Shown piece after piece: positions 33,238-41,439 of a DNA stretch of 64,000 nt. The position numbers were made by a program, and so were the translations under genes. The number at the start of each line of letters is the position of its first letter. Position 1 is the stretch's first letter. Below the pieces are notes generated by a model that made no database searches, was not told the DNA's origin, and was given only the letters and a program-made list of their open reading frames with translations. This stretch comes from Streptomyces sp. LX-29 (GTDB taxonomy: Bacteria; Actinomycetota; Actinomycetes; Streptomycetales; Streptomycetaceae): assembly GCF_029541745.1 (NCBI RefSeq), contig NZ_CP089746.1, forward strand, positions 3,853,559-3,917,558, given 5' to 3'.

Positions 33238-33609
33238 ATGACAGACCGCAGCGCACACCCCGAGCAGAGGTGCAAGAGGGTCGGGGACGACATGACGCGC
33301 GTCTTCGAGCTGTTCGGGAAGCGGTGGACCGGCCTGGTCGTGGCCGTGCTGTTGGAGCAGCAGGCGTACTTCGCCGACCTGCGGCGGGCCATCCCGGGGA
33401 TCAGCGAGCGCATGCTGTCGGACCGGCTCGCCGAGCTGTCGGCGGCCGGCCTGGTCGTGCGGGAAGTGGACGCGGGACCGCCGCTGCGGGTCAGCTACCG
33501 GCTGACCGAGGCGGGCCGGGCGATGGAGCCCGCGCTGCGCGAGCTGGGGCGGTGGGCGGAGACCTATCTGTCGAACGGCGGGGGCTGCCCGGAGCGGTTC
33601 CGGGGCTGA
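33238..33609 (+). CDS. HxlR family winged-helix regulator
   Basis: A 123-residue DNA-binding protein: KRWTGLVVAVLLEQQAYFADLRRAIPGISERMLSDRLAELSAAGLV is the HxlR helix-turn-helix and wing in order. One N-terminal Cys (residue 12) is a possible redox or quinone sensor, as in QorR/HypR. TACGCT lies ten bases before the ATG, which suggests a leaderless transcript. Likely represses azoR and itself. Confidence 0.9.
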   Translation: MTDRSAHPEQRCKRVGDDMTRVFELFGKRWTGLVVAVLLEQQAYFADLRRAIPGISERMLSDRLAELSAAGLVVREVDAGPPLRVSYRLTEAGRAMEPALRELGRWAETYLSNGGGCPERFRG

Positions 33610-33770
33610 GGCCGTTACAGCGGGGGCGGCCGGCCGGGCGTCGGCCCGGGCAGCCGTAGCAGGCCGTTGCCGTCTGACGCCGGCCGTCGCTGGACGCCGC
33701 CCCTGTTTGTCGCCGGCCGTTGCTGTCTGTCGAGGGGCGTCGCGGAACTGTCGCCGACCGTCGCCGGACG

Positions 33771-33793
33771 TTGTCCACAGGCGGTTATCCACA
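33771..33793. promoter_or_regulatory. two DnaA boxes upstream of the DUF2252 gene
   Basis: TTGTCCACA (33771-33779) and TTATCCACA (33785-33793), same direction, 14 bases apart. The surrounding 33610-33770 has short GTCGCCGGCCGT-type repeats and no gene. Confidence 0.6.
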
Positions 33794-33878
33794 GGATCTG
33801 ACGGCTGCGGTGGAGCGGGGTACGGTCGTGCTCGGGTCGACGCTGATCTGCGGCCGGCCGGAGGAACGGGGGTGCGCG

Positions 33879-35438
33879 ATGTCCGAAGCCATGCACGCGA
33901 CGGAGGCGGCGGGGCCGCCGGCGCGGTCCCTGGCGGGGGCCTCGGCGCGGGCGTCGGTTGCGGGGCCTACATCGACATCGGCGTCATCAGGGTCATCGGG
34001 GCCGGCGGTGGGGACGCGGGCGGCCGACGGGCGGGAAGCGGTCGCGCCCCGGCGGTTGCCCCATGTGCCGGGCTTCGCGCGCGAGCCCTACGGCGGGGTG
34101 CTGCGCCGGCGCGGCAAGGAGCTGCGGCAGCGGGTGCCGCGGGCCGCGCACCAGGAGCTGTCGATCGGTGCCGGGCGACCGGACGCGGTATCGGCGGTCG
34201 AGCAGTCCAGCGCCGGCCGGCTGCCGGAGCTGACCCCGATCCGGGTGGGCCGGATGGCGGCCTCCCCGTTCGCCTTCCTCCGCGGCTCGGCCGGGTTGAT
34301 GGCGTACGACCTGGCGACGACGCCGGTCACGGGCGTGGGTGCCCAGCTCTGCGGTGACGCGCACGCCGCCAACTTCGGGCTGTACGGCGACGCGCGCGGC
34401 CATCTGGTCATGGATCTGAACGACTTCGACGAGACCATCCACGGCCCCTGGGAGTGGGACGTGAAGCGGCTCGCGACCTCGCTGGTGCTGGTGGGGCGGG
34501 AGGTCGGTGCGGATGCGGCCACCTGTCGTACGGCCGCCTTCGACATGGTCGGCGCGTACCGCCGCACGTTGCGGCTGCTGGCCAAGCTGTCCGCGGCGGA
34601 CGCCTGGAACGCGATCGCGGACGAGGAGCTCGTCTCGCACGCGGACGCCAAGGACCTCCTCGGCACCCTGGAGCGCGTCGCCGACAAGGCCCGGCGGAAC
34701 ACCAGTGCCCGCTTCGCGGCCAAGGCGACGGAGGCCGTCCCCGGCGCGGGCGACGGGCGGCGCTTCGTGGACGCGCCGCCGGTGCTGCGGCGGGTGCCGG
34801 ACGCCGAGGCGGCGGCGGTCACGGCATCGCTCGGGCACTATCTGGACACGCTGCCGGAGGACCGGTTGCCGCTGCTGGCCCGCTACGCGGTGCAGGACGT
34901 GGCCTTCCGTGTGGTGGGCACGGGCAGCGTGGGCACGCGCTCCTATGTGGTGCTGCTGCTCGATCACCGAGGCGAGCCCCTGGTGCTCCAGGTCAAGGAG
35001 GCCCGGCCGTCGGCGCTGGTGCCCCATGTGGTGAAGGCCGGGTTCGAGGTGCCGGAGGTCTCCCACGAGGGGCGGCGAGTGATCCGCGGGCAGCAGCGGA
35101 TGCAGGTCGTCAGCGACATCCTGCTCGGCTGGACGACGGTCGAGGGGCGGCCCTACCAGGTGCGGCAGTTCCGCAACCGCAAGGGCAGCGTGGATCCCGC
35201 CGCCCTCGCCCCCGCGGAGGTCGACGACTACGCACGGATGACCGGCGCCCTGCTGGCCCGCGCCCACACCCACAGCGTCGACCCCCGGCTGCTCGCCGGG
35301 TACTGCGGCAAGAACGACGAACTGGACGCGGCGGTGGCGACCTTCGCCGTCGCCTACGCCGACCGCACCGAGGCCGATCACGCCGAGCTCGTGACCGCGG
35401 TCCGCAACGGTCGAATAGCGGCCGAGCCGGGCGTCTGA
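33879..35438 (+). CDS. DUF2252 family protein
   Basis: A 519-residue protein of the DUF2252 family, which has a kinase-like (aminoglycoside phosphotransferase-like) appearance: CGDAHAANFG (Asp/His loop) and MDLNDFDETIHGPWEWDVKRLATS look like the catalytic and metal-binding segments. Substrate unknown. The first 75 residues are Ala/Ser/Thr-rich and unlikely to be folded. ATG at 33879 with GGAGGAACGGGGG upstream is preferred over a start 53 codons earlier. Confidence 0.85.
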   Translation: MSEAMHATEAAGPPARSLAGASARASVAGPTSTSASSGSSGPAVGTRAADGREAVAPRRLPHVPGFAREPYGGVLRRRGKELRQRVPRAAHQELSIGAGRPDAVSAVEQSSAGRLPELTPIRVGRMAASPFAFLRGSAGLMAYDLATTPVTGVGAQLCGDAHAANFGLYGDARGHLVMDLNDFDETIHGPWEWDVKRLATSLVLVGREVGADAATCRTAAFDMVGAYRRTLRLLAKLSAADAWNAIADEELVSHADAKDLLGTLERVADKARRNTSARFAAKATEAVPGAGDGRRFVDAPPVLRRVPDAEAAAVTASLGHYLDTLPEDRLPLLARYAVQDVAFRVVGTGSVGTRSYVVLLLDHRGEPLVLQVKEARPSALVPHVVKAGFEVPEVSHEGRRVIRGQQRMQVVSDILLGWTTVEGRPYQVRQFRNRKGSVDPAALAPAEVDDYARMTGALLARAHTHSVDPRLLAGYCGKNDELDAAVATFAVAYADRTEADHAELVTAVRNGRIAAEPGV

Positions 35439-35850
35439 CCGGGGCGGGGTGCGTGTCCGGGCGGCCGGGGGCGGGCGTTCGGGCCGGGCCCAGAACGGGT
35501 CCGGGCCCAGAACGGGTCCGGGTCCGGGGCCGGGTGCGATACGGGTGGCGCGCGGGCGTGGTCCGGGGCGTTGGAACCGGGACCGCGCGCGGAGCAGCCG
35601 GTCTGGGCAGGGCGCGTGGCGGGCTGGCGAGCGGTGTGGGCCCGGCGCGCGGGGTGGCACGGCGAGCGGGGGGTGACACGGCGCGCGGGGTGGGCCAAAC
35701 GAGCAGGGTGGGCCAACGAGCGGGGCGGCCCGGCGAGCGGGGTGGGCCCGCCTTCCCTGGGCCGGTCGGGTGGCCGCGTAGGTCTGGGTCGGTGACCGGT
35801 GGGCGAAGCCGTTGACGTCCGGCGACGGTCGCCGGACGTAGGCTGTGCGG
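35439..35850. repeat. gene-free stretch with short direct repeats
   Basis: About 410 bases. GGGCCCAGAACGGGTCC occurs twice in tandem (from 35486, 17-base period). From about 35620 to 35750 six or more imperfect copies of GGCGAGCGGGGTGGGCC follow at about 18-24-base spacing. A TAGGCT -10 box at 35839 serves the next gene. No coding evidence. Confidence 0.6.
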
Positions 35851-36852
35851 GTGACGAACCCGGAAGCGCAGCACGCCCGCCAGTCGGCCTCGGCCGCGGA
35901 GTCGCGGCCGGAGAACGAGACGGCGGCCGAGACGGTGCAGAACACCGCCTCGGAGCCCGCCGAGCCCACCGAGCCGGCTGGGCAGCCCGCCGACCCCGGC
36001 CCCACCGAGTCCACCGAGTCCGGGACGGCGGCCGCGCGGTCCGCCGAGTCTGCCGACGAGGCGGCGGAGCCGGCGCAGGACGAGGGCACACGACGGCTGG
36101 ACCACGCGGTGCGGGCCGCGGAGCAGGCGCTGATCGAGTTCGAGATCGCGGTGGAGACCTTCAGGGTCGAGGTGGAGAACTTCTCCCGCCTGCACCATCA
36201 GCGGCTCGGCCCGATGTACTCGCGGCTGGACGAGCTCGACGCGCTGATCGCGGAGGCGGTCGCGGCGCGCACCGGCGACCCCGAGGATCAGCGTCGGGCG
36301 CGGGAGGCACGGGGCCTGGTGCTGCCGATGCCTTCGGTCGAAGAGCTGTTCCACGGCTGGATGGACTCCGAGGGGCTGTCCCCGGAGGCGACCGCGATGC
36401 TCACCGAGCAGCCGGTGCGGCCGCCGGCGCGGGTGCGGCCGAGTGAGGAGGCCCGGCGCCTCTACCGTGAGCTGGCTCGCAAGGCGCACCCCGACCTCGC
36501 GGAGGACGAGGCGGAGCGGCGGCGGCGCGGCGAGTTCATCGTGCGGGTCAACGCCGCCTACGCCGCCGGCGACGAGGGCGTGCTCCAGGCGCTGGCCGAG
36601 GAGTGGGCGGCGGGGCCGCGCCCGGCGGAGCGACGGCCGAGCCGCAGCGAGGAGCTGTACGCGCGGCTGGAGTGGCTGGCCGAGCGCAAGGAGCGGTTGG
36701 CGGCGATGGCCGCGGAGCTGGAGTCCAGCGCCATCGGCGCCATGTTGAAGATGGCACCGGAGGACCCGGACGGGCTGCTGGAGGAGATCGCCGAACAGCT
36801 GCTCGCCCAGGTCGCCGAGAAGGAAGCCCGCCTGGCGGAGCTGGTGGGTTAA
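35851..36852 (+). CDS. J-domain-like protein with coiled coil
   Basis: A 333-residue cytoplasmic protein. Residues 1-80 are acidic and disordered; 82-150 form a coiled coil; 198-250 resemble a J domain (SEEARRLYRELARKAHPDLA), with the HPD tripeptide at 213-215 needed to stimulate DnaK. A C-terminal coiled coil (about 265-333) follows. J-domain proteins usually carry the HPD loop near the N terminus; here it is internal. GTG start seven bases after a TAGGCT box, so probably leaderless; an alternative GTG lies two codons earlier. Confidence 0.75.
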   Translation: MTNPEAQHARQSASAAESRPENETAAETVQNTASEPAEPTEPAGQPADPGPTESTESGTAAARSAESADEAAEPAQDEGTRRLDHAVRAAEQALIEFEIAVETFRVEVENFSRLHHQRLGPMYSRLDELDALIAEAVAARTGDPEDQRRAREARGLVLPMPSVEELFHGWMDSEGLSPEATAMLTEQPVRPPARVRPSEEARRLYRELARKAHPDLAEDEAERRRRGEFIVRVNAAYAAGDEGVLQALAEEWAAGPRPAERRPSRSEELYARLEWLAERKERLAAMAAELESSAIGAMLKMAPEDPDGLLEEIAEQLLAQVAEKEARLAELVG

Positions 36853-36891
36853 GTTCCTCAGGTCCGAGGCGACGCGAGAAAGGTACGGATC

Positions 36892-37236
36892 ATGCAGTTT
36901 GCCGGGGTGCCCGAGGTGGCGGCCGCCGAGGTGCCGTCTGATGGATTCCTGCTGGACGTCCGGGAGGACGACGAGTGGGCTGCCGGGCACGCCGAGGGAG
37001 CGCTGCACCTCCCGATGAGCGAGTTCGTGGCGCGCTACGGCGAGCTGACCGAGAAGGCCCCCGCCGATGGCACGGTCTATGTGATCTGCCGCGCGGGCGG
37101 TCGCTCAGCCCAGGTGGCCGCGTATCTGCTGCAGCAGGGCGTGGACGCGGTGAACGTCGGTGGCGGCATGCAGCACTGGGCGGCCGTCGGTCGACCGGTG
37201 GTGGACGCCGCGGGCGGCGCCGGCAGCGTCATCTGA
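36892..37236 (+). CDS. rhodanese-like sulfurtransferase
   Basis: A 114-residue single rhodanese domain: LLDVREDDEWAAGHAEGALHLPM at the start, then VYVICRAGGRSAQVAAYLL with the active-site Cys, and VNVGGGMQHW. It moves sulfane sulfur; the acceptor is unknown. It starts 39 bases after the J-domain-like gene and could be co-transcribed. Confidence 0.9.
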   Translation: MQFAGVPEVAAAEVPSDGFLLDVREDDEWAAGHAEGALHLPMSEFVARYGELTEKAPADGTVYVICRAGGRSAQVAAYLLQQGVDAVNVGGGMQHWAAVGRPVVDAAGGAGSVI

Positions 37237-37299
37237 CCGTCCCCCGTCCCGTCTCACCCGTCCCGTTCCGCCGCTCCTGGCTCGGCCACCGGGGCGGAG

Positions 37300-37335
37300 C
37301 GCCACCGGTGCCGGCGTGTCCGCGGACCGGTGGCG
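37300..37335. terminator. hairpin between convergent rhodanese and acyl-CoA dehydrogenase genes
   Basis: CGCCACCGGT and ACCGGTGGCG are exact inverted 10-mers with a 16-base loop, 64 bases past the rhodanese stop and 78 bases past the dehydrogenase stop. It could serve both strands. Confidence 0.55.
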
Positions 37336-37412
37336 GGTGAACGGCTGGGTGCGCCGCCTCGGCCGTGACGGTCGATCGCGTCCGTCGGCTCCCCGCGTTC
37401 GGAGGTGCCGGC

Positions 37413-38564
37413 TCAGCTCGGCGGATGGGCGGCGAGCAGCTCACCCAGCGCCTCCTCATGGGCCGCGGCGGGGCCCAGCGACAGCTCCAGCTGCTTGGCC
37501 CAGGCGTGGTAGCGGTGGAGCGCGTAGTCGGTGACGGCGCCGAAGCCGCCGTGGAGATGTTGCGCCGTCTGCACCACGCGACGCACCCCCTCCGCGGCCC
37601 AGATCTTGGCCACGGCGACATCCGCGGCGAGCGGCAGCCCACCGCGGGCGGCCGGTGTGTCCGGGCCGTCGGCGGAGAGCCGCCAGGCGGCCTGCCACAA
37701 GGTGGCCTCCATGGCGCGCAGGTCGATATAGCGGTCGGCAGTCTGGACGGCGACGGCCTGGAAGGTGGCCAGCGGGAACCCGAACTGCTCGCGCTTGCTG
37801 GTGTATCCGCTGGTCAGATCCAGTACCGCCGATCCCACACCGAGCGCCAGCGCACAGGTGCCGGTGGTCAGCAGGAGACGCAGCCGCTCCCAGGCGCCGT
37901 CCGCCGTGATGACCTCGCGGCCGGTGATCTGTACGGCCTCCAGCCGGAGCCGGGCGTACCGCTCCCCGCTGGTGGAGACCTGCTCCTCCAAGGTCATTCC
38001 CTCCTGGCCGCGGGGAACCAGGGCCAACACCGTCCGACCGGTGTCGGTGTGCGCCGGGAGCAGCACATCGTCGGCGCTCTGAGCCCAGGGGACGGCGGTC
38101 TGGACGCCGTCCAGGGTCCATGTGCCGCCGTCGTGGTCCGCCCGGACGGCGAGTTCGGCCGGATCGTGGCCGGTGCGGCCGTGGGCCGCGACGGTCAGCA
38201 CGCGCTCCCCCCGCCCCGCGCTGACCGCCACCGCCTCGCGCAGCTCCGCGCTGCCGTGGTGCTGCACGGTGAGCGCGGCGGCGCAGTGCTCCAGCAGAGG
38301 CACCCGGGCCAGGACCCGTCCGGCCTCCCGTAGCACCAGGCAGAGGGCGATGGGGTCCAGTCCGGCGCCGCCGTAGCGGGGGTCGAGGGTGAGGGAGAGC
38401 AGGTCCGCCGAGGCGAGACGCCGCCACAGGGGGCGGTCGAAGTCCTCGGCCACCGCACCGCGTCCCCGGGCCGGGCTGGGAACGCCGTCCGGGTCGACCC
38501 CGGAGAAGACGGCTTGCGCCGCCTCGACGGCCGCCTGCTGCTCTTCGGTGAAGGTGAAGTCCAC
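37413..38564 (-). CDS. acyl-CoA dehydrogenase family protein (possible heteromeric subunit)
   Basis: A 383-residue flavoenzyme-type protein. It has DFTFTEEQQA, LTLDPRYGGAGLDP, the SGYTSKREQFGFPLATFQAV helix region and a C-terminal TAQHLHGGFG flavin-binding segment. The usual C-terminal E-G-T catalytic glutamate motif is replaced by LELSLGPAAAHEE. It resembles the non-catalytic or atypical subunit of alpha2beta2 dehydrogenases such as FadE28-FadE29, which act on steroid side chains. A KstR-type palindrome lies 83 bases upstream. No partner subunit is next to it. Confidence 0.8.
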   Translation of the reverse strand: MDFTFTEEQQAAVEAAQAVFSGVDPDGVPSPARGRGAVAEDFDRPLWRRLASADLLSLTLDPRYGGAGLDPIALCLVLREAGRVLARVPLLEHCAAALTVQHHGSAELREAVAVSAGRGERVLTVAAHGRTGHDPAELAVRADHDGGTWTLDGVQTAVPWAQSADDVLLPAHTDTGRTVLALVPRGQEGMTLEEQVSTSGERYARLRLEAVQITGREVITADGAWERLRLLLTTGTCALALGVGSAVLDLTSGYTSKREQFGFPLATFQAVAVQTADRYIDLRAMEATLWQAAWRLSADGPDTPAARGGLPLAADVAVAKIWAAEGVRRVVQTAQHLHGGFGAVTDYALHRYHAWAKQLELSLGPAAAHEEALGELLAAHPPS

Positions 38565-38646
38565 GTCTCGCCGTCCCCTCCGCGCACCCTGCCGCTCCGA
38601 CGGTCTGTCAGGGAGCTCTTCAGCCCCACCTGACAGCCCGTCAAGA

Positions 38647-38660
38647 TAGAACAGGTTCTA
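38647..38660. promoter_or_regulatory. KstR-like palindrome upstream of the acyl-CoA dehydrogenase gene
   Basis: TAGAACAGGTTCTA fits the mycobacterial KstR consensus TnnAACnnGTTnnA exactly. KstR represses steroid catabolism genes and is released by steroid-CoA thioesters. It lies 83 bases before the dehydrogenase start, in a 238-base gap that otherwise holds GGTGCCGGCG-type repeats. Confidence 0.65.
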
Positions 38661-38802
38661 GAAGAAGGGAACGGTCCTCGTCGGTGCAGGTGCCGGCGCC
38701 GGTGCCGGCGCCCGTGCGGTGCATCGCGCCGGTGCATCGGGCCGGCCGTCTCTTCGGTGGCGTCAACCGCCGTGTCGGGCGGCCGCTGCCGTCGTCGCGT
38801 CG

Positions 38803-39897
38803 TCAGCGGTCGAAGTCGAGCTCCACCTCCTCGCCCGCCGGGTGGGACTGGCAGGCCAGCACATAGCCCGCCTCGACCTCGTCCGGCTCCAGCGCGAAGT
38901 TCCGATCCATCCGCACCTCGCCCGAGACCAGGAACGCCCGACAGGTCCCGCAGACCCCGCCCTTGCAGGCGTAGGGCGCGTCCGCGCGGTGTCGCAGCAC
39001 CGAATCCAGCAGCGTTTCGCCGTCCTCGACGGGCCAGCTGCCGGAGCGACCGTCCAGGGTGGCGGTCAGCGTGGCGTGCACCGGGGGTCCCGAGCGGCTC
39101 GGTTGCGCGGGGGAGGCGCCGTCGTCCACATGGAAGATCTCCTGGTGGACGCGGCCGCGCGGCACGCCCAGAGCGCGCAACGCCTGCTCCGCGCCCTGCA
39201 CCAGGCCGTAGGGCCCGCACAGGAACCAGCCGTCCACCGATCCCACCGAAAGCAGCGTGGGGAGCAGCGTGGTCATCCGCTCCTGGTCCAGCCGACCGGA
39301 GACCAGCCCGGCCTGCTGGTCTTCCCGGGACAACACGCTCACCAGCTGGAACCGGTCCGGCCAGCGGTCCTTCAGGTCCGCGACCTCCTCCAGGAACATC
39401 GTGGAGGCGGCCGTGCGGTCGCTGCGGATCAGGCAGAAGCGGGCGTCCGGCCGGGTGGCGAGCAGGGTGGCCGCCATCGACAGCACGGGGGTGATGCCGC
39501 TGCCGCCGACGATCGCGGCGAAGCTGCCCGCCCGCGGGGCGAGGGTGAAGCGGCCGGCCGGAGGCAGCACCTCCACCACATCGCCGACCGCCAGCTCCTT
39601 GAGGGCGTATGTGGAGAACTCACCGCCGTCCACCAGCCGCACTCCGACCTGCACGGCCTCCGGCCCCTCGGTGCCGAGGACCGGGGTGCAGATGGAGTAC
39701 GTACGGCGGATCTCCGAGCCGTTGGCCACACGGCGGACCGCGATGTGCTGCCCCGGGGTGTAGCGGAAGGTCTCGCGCAGCTCGGGGGGCACGCCGAAGG
39801 TCACGGCCACCGCGTCGGCGGTCAGGCGGTCGACCGCCGTCACCCGCAGCGGGTGGAAGGCGCCGTGGTGGACCGCGGCGGTCGAGGTGCGGGCCAT
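38803..39897 (-). CDS. paaE: phenylacetyl-CoA 1,2-epoxidase reductase subunit
   Basis: A 364-residue reductase that passes electrons from NAD(P)H through FAD to the di-iron oxygenase PaaA. The FAD domain has RRTYSICTP, the NAD(P)H domain GGSGITPVLSM, and the C-terminal ferredoxin CKGGVCGTC with a distal Cys in YVLACQ. ATG overlaps the paaD stop by one base (TGATG), with AAGGAG upstream. Last gene of paaABCDE. Confidence 0.95.
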   Translation of the reverse strand: MARTSTAAVHHGAFHPLRVTAVDRLTADAVAVTFGVPPELRETFRYTPGQHIAVRRVANGSEIRRTYSICTPVLGTEGPEAVQVGVRLVDGGEFSTYALKELAVGDVVEVLPPAGRFTLAPRAGSFAAIVGGSGITPVLSMAATLLATRPDARFCLIRSDRTAASTMFLEEVADLKDRWPDRFQLVSVLSREDQQAGLVSGRLDQERMTTLLPTLLSVGSVDGWFLCGPYGLVQGAEQALRALGVPRGRVHQEIFHVDDGASPAQPSRSGPPVHATLTATLDGRSGSWPVEDGETLLDSVLRHRADAPYACKGGVCGTCRAFLVSGEVRMDRNFALEPDEVEAGYVLACQSHPAGEEVELDFDR

Positions 39898-40394
39898 CAC
39901 AACTCCTTGAAGTGGTCGAACGGTTCGCGACATGTCTCGCAGCGGCGCAGCGCCTTGCAGGCGGTGGAGGAGAAGCGGCTGAGCAGCGCGGTGTCGGTGG
40001 AGCCGCAGTGGGGGCAGCGGATGGCCAGCGCCAGCGGCACGGGGCCGTGGGCGGGGCCGGTGGGGCGCGGCGGGGATATCCCGGACTCGGCCAGCTTGCG
40101 GCGGCCCTCATCGGTGATGGCGTCCGTGCTCCAGGGCGGCGAGAGCACGGTGCGCACCTCGATCTCGGCTATGCCGTGGTCGTGCAGCACCGTCTCGATG
40201 TCGGCGGCCATCGTCTCGATCGCCGGGCAACCGGTGTAGGTCGGGGTGAGCTCGACCTCGACCCGGCCGGACGTCAGCATCCGCACGCCCCGCACCACGC
40301 CCAGCTCGGCCAGCGTCACCATCGGCAGCTCGGGGTCGGGCACCGAGCCCGCCAGCTCGAGCAGCCTCGCCTCCAGGGGGGTCGTGGTCACCAT
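39897..40394 (-). CDS. paaD: PaaD, assembly factor of the phenylacetyl-CoA epoxidase
   Basis: A 165-residue MIP18/DUF59-type protein needed to mature the epoxidase, probably its iron-sulfur or di-iron centres. VPDPELPMVTLAELGVVRGV is the DUF59 core and TPTYTGCPAI its conserved Cys. The C-terminal tail has CPHC and CETC, a zinc-ribbon-like addition typical of PaaD. It overlaps paaC by seven bases. Confidence 0.95.
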   Translation of the reverse strand: MVTTTPLEARLLELAGSVPDPELPMVTLAELGVVRGVRMLTSGRVEVELTPTYTGCPAIETMAADIETVLHDHGIAEIEVRTVLSPPWSTDAITDEGRRKLAESGISPPRPTGPAHGPVPLALAIRCPHCGSTDTALLSRFSSTACKALRRCETCREPFDHFKEL

Positions 40395-41089
40395 GTCGCC
40401 CCCGGGTGGCTGCGGTGCAGATGCTGCATCTCGGCGAGCATCCGGCCGAACGACTCGGTGTGGATGCCCTGGCGCCCGCCGCCCGCCATCCAGGCGGTCT
40501 GCCGTGGCCCCTCGGGGAGCGACAGCGTCGCGCGGGCCAGGACGTCGCTGACCCGGGTCAACCAGCCGTCGTGCAGCGCGGTCCAGTCGACCTCGCACCC
40601 CTCGACGGGCTCGAACAGCTCGCCGGTGAACCGCCAGAGCGCCTCCAGCCCCGCGCGCATCCGCTCATGGCTCTCCGCCGTGCCGTCGCCGAGCCGCAGC
40701 GTCCAGTGCTCGGCGTGGTCCCGGTGGTACGTGACCTCCTTGACCGCCTTCGCGGCGAGCGGGGCGAAGGGTCCGGAGCCGGCGGCCAACTGGTCGTAGA
40801 GCAGCTCCTGGTAGGTGGAGAAGTACAGCTGGCGGGCGATGGTGTGGGCGAAGTCCCCGTTGGGCTGCTCCACCAGCTGGAGGTTGCGGAAGGCCCGCTC
40901 CTCGCGGAGGTAGGCCAGCTCGTCCTCGTCGCCGGCCATGGACAGCAGCACCCGGGCCTGTCCGAGCAGGTCGAGGGCGATGTTGGCGAGGGCCACCTCC
41001 TCCTCCAGCACGGGGGCGTGGCCGGCCCACTCCCCCAGCCGGTGAGAGAGCACCAGCGCGTCGTCGCCCAGGGCGAGTGCGGCGATCAC
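40388..41089 (-). CDS. paaC: phenylacetyl-CoA epoxidase structural subunit
   Basis: A 233-residue non-catalytic helical partner of PaaA, in the same four-helix family but with metal ligands lost. Recognisable by LGEWAGHAPVLEEEVALANIALDLLGQ and VKEVTYHRDHAEHWTLRLGDGT. GTG start overlaps the paaB stop by GTGA. Confidence 0.95.
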   Translation of the reverse strand: MIAALALGDDALVLSHRLGEWAGHAPVLEEEVALANIALDLLGQARVLLSMAGDEDELAYLREERAFRNLQLVEQPNGDFAHTIARQLYFSTYQELLYDQLAAGSGPFAPLAAKAVKEVTYHRDHAEHWTLRLGDGTAESHERMRAGLEALWRFTGELFEPVEGCEVDWTALHDGWLTRVSDVLARATLSLPEGPRQTAWMAGGGRQGIHTESFGRMLAEMQHLHRSHPGATW

Positions 41090-41439
41090 AGGTGACGCAC
41101 CCCCTCCGGGATGGCGTAGAAGGTCGGGTGGCGGTAGGGCTTGTCGGCGGAGGGCTCGAAGAAGGGGTCCTTCTCGTCCGGCGAGGAGGCGGTGATCGCC
41201 GTCGACGGCACCACCCATATCGAGATGCCTTCGGAGCGGCGGGTGTACAGATCGCGCGCGTTGCGCAGGGCCATGGCGGCGTCCGGGGCGTGCAGACTGC
41301 CGGCATGGGTGTGGCTGAGCCCACGCCGGCTGCGGACGAAGACCTCCCACAGCGGCCACTCGGCCGGATCGCCGGCCGCCTCCGGGCGGGTGTCCGGCTG
41401 TCGCGCATCCGCGGGGTGTGTGTTCGCGCCCGTGCTCAT
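41086..41439 (-). CDS. paaB: phenylacetyl-CoA epoxidase subunit PaaB
   Basis: A 117-residue small subunit that bridges PaaAC heterodimers. EWPLWEVFVRSRRGLSHTHAGSLHA followed by ALRNARDLYTRRSEG and IWVVPS is the family signature. The first 25 residues are an extra Ala/Pro-rich tail. It overlaps paaA by ATGA. Confidence 0.95.
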   Translation of the reverse strand: MSTGANTHPADARQPDTRPEAAGDPAEWPLWEVFVRSRRGLSHTHAGSLHAPDAAMALRNARDLYTRRSEGISIWVVPSTAITASSPDEKDPFFEPSADKPYRHPTFYAIPEGVRHL

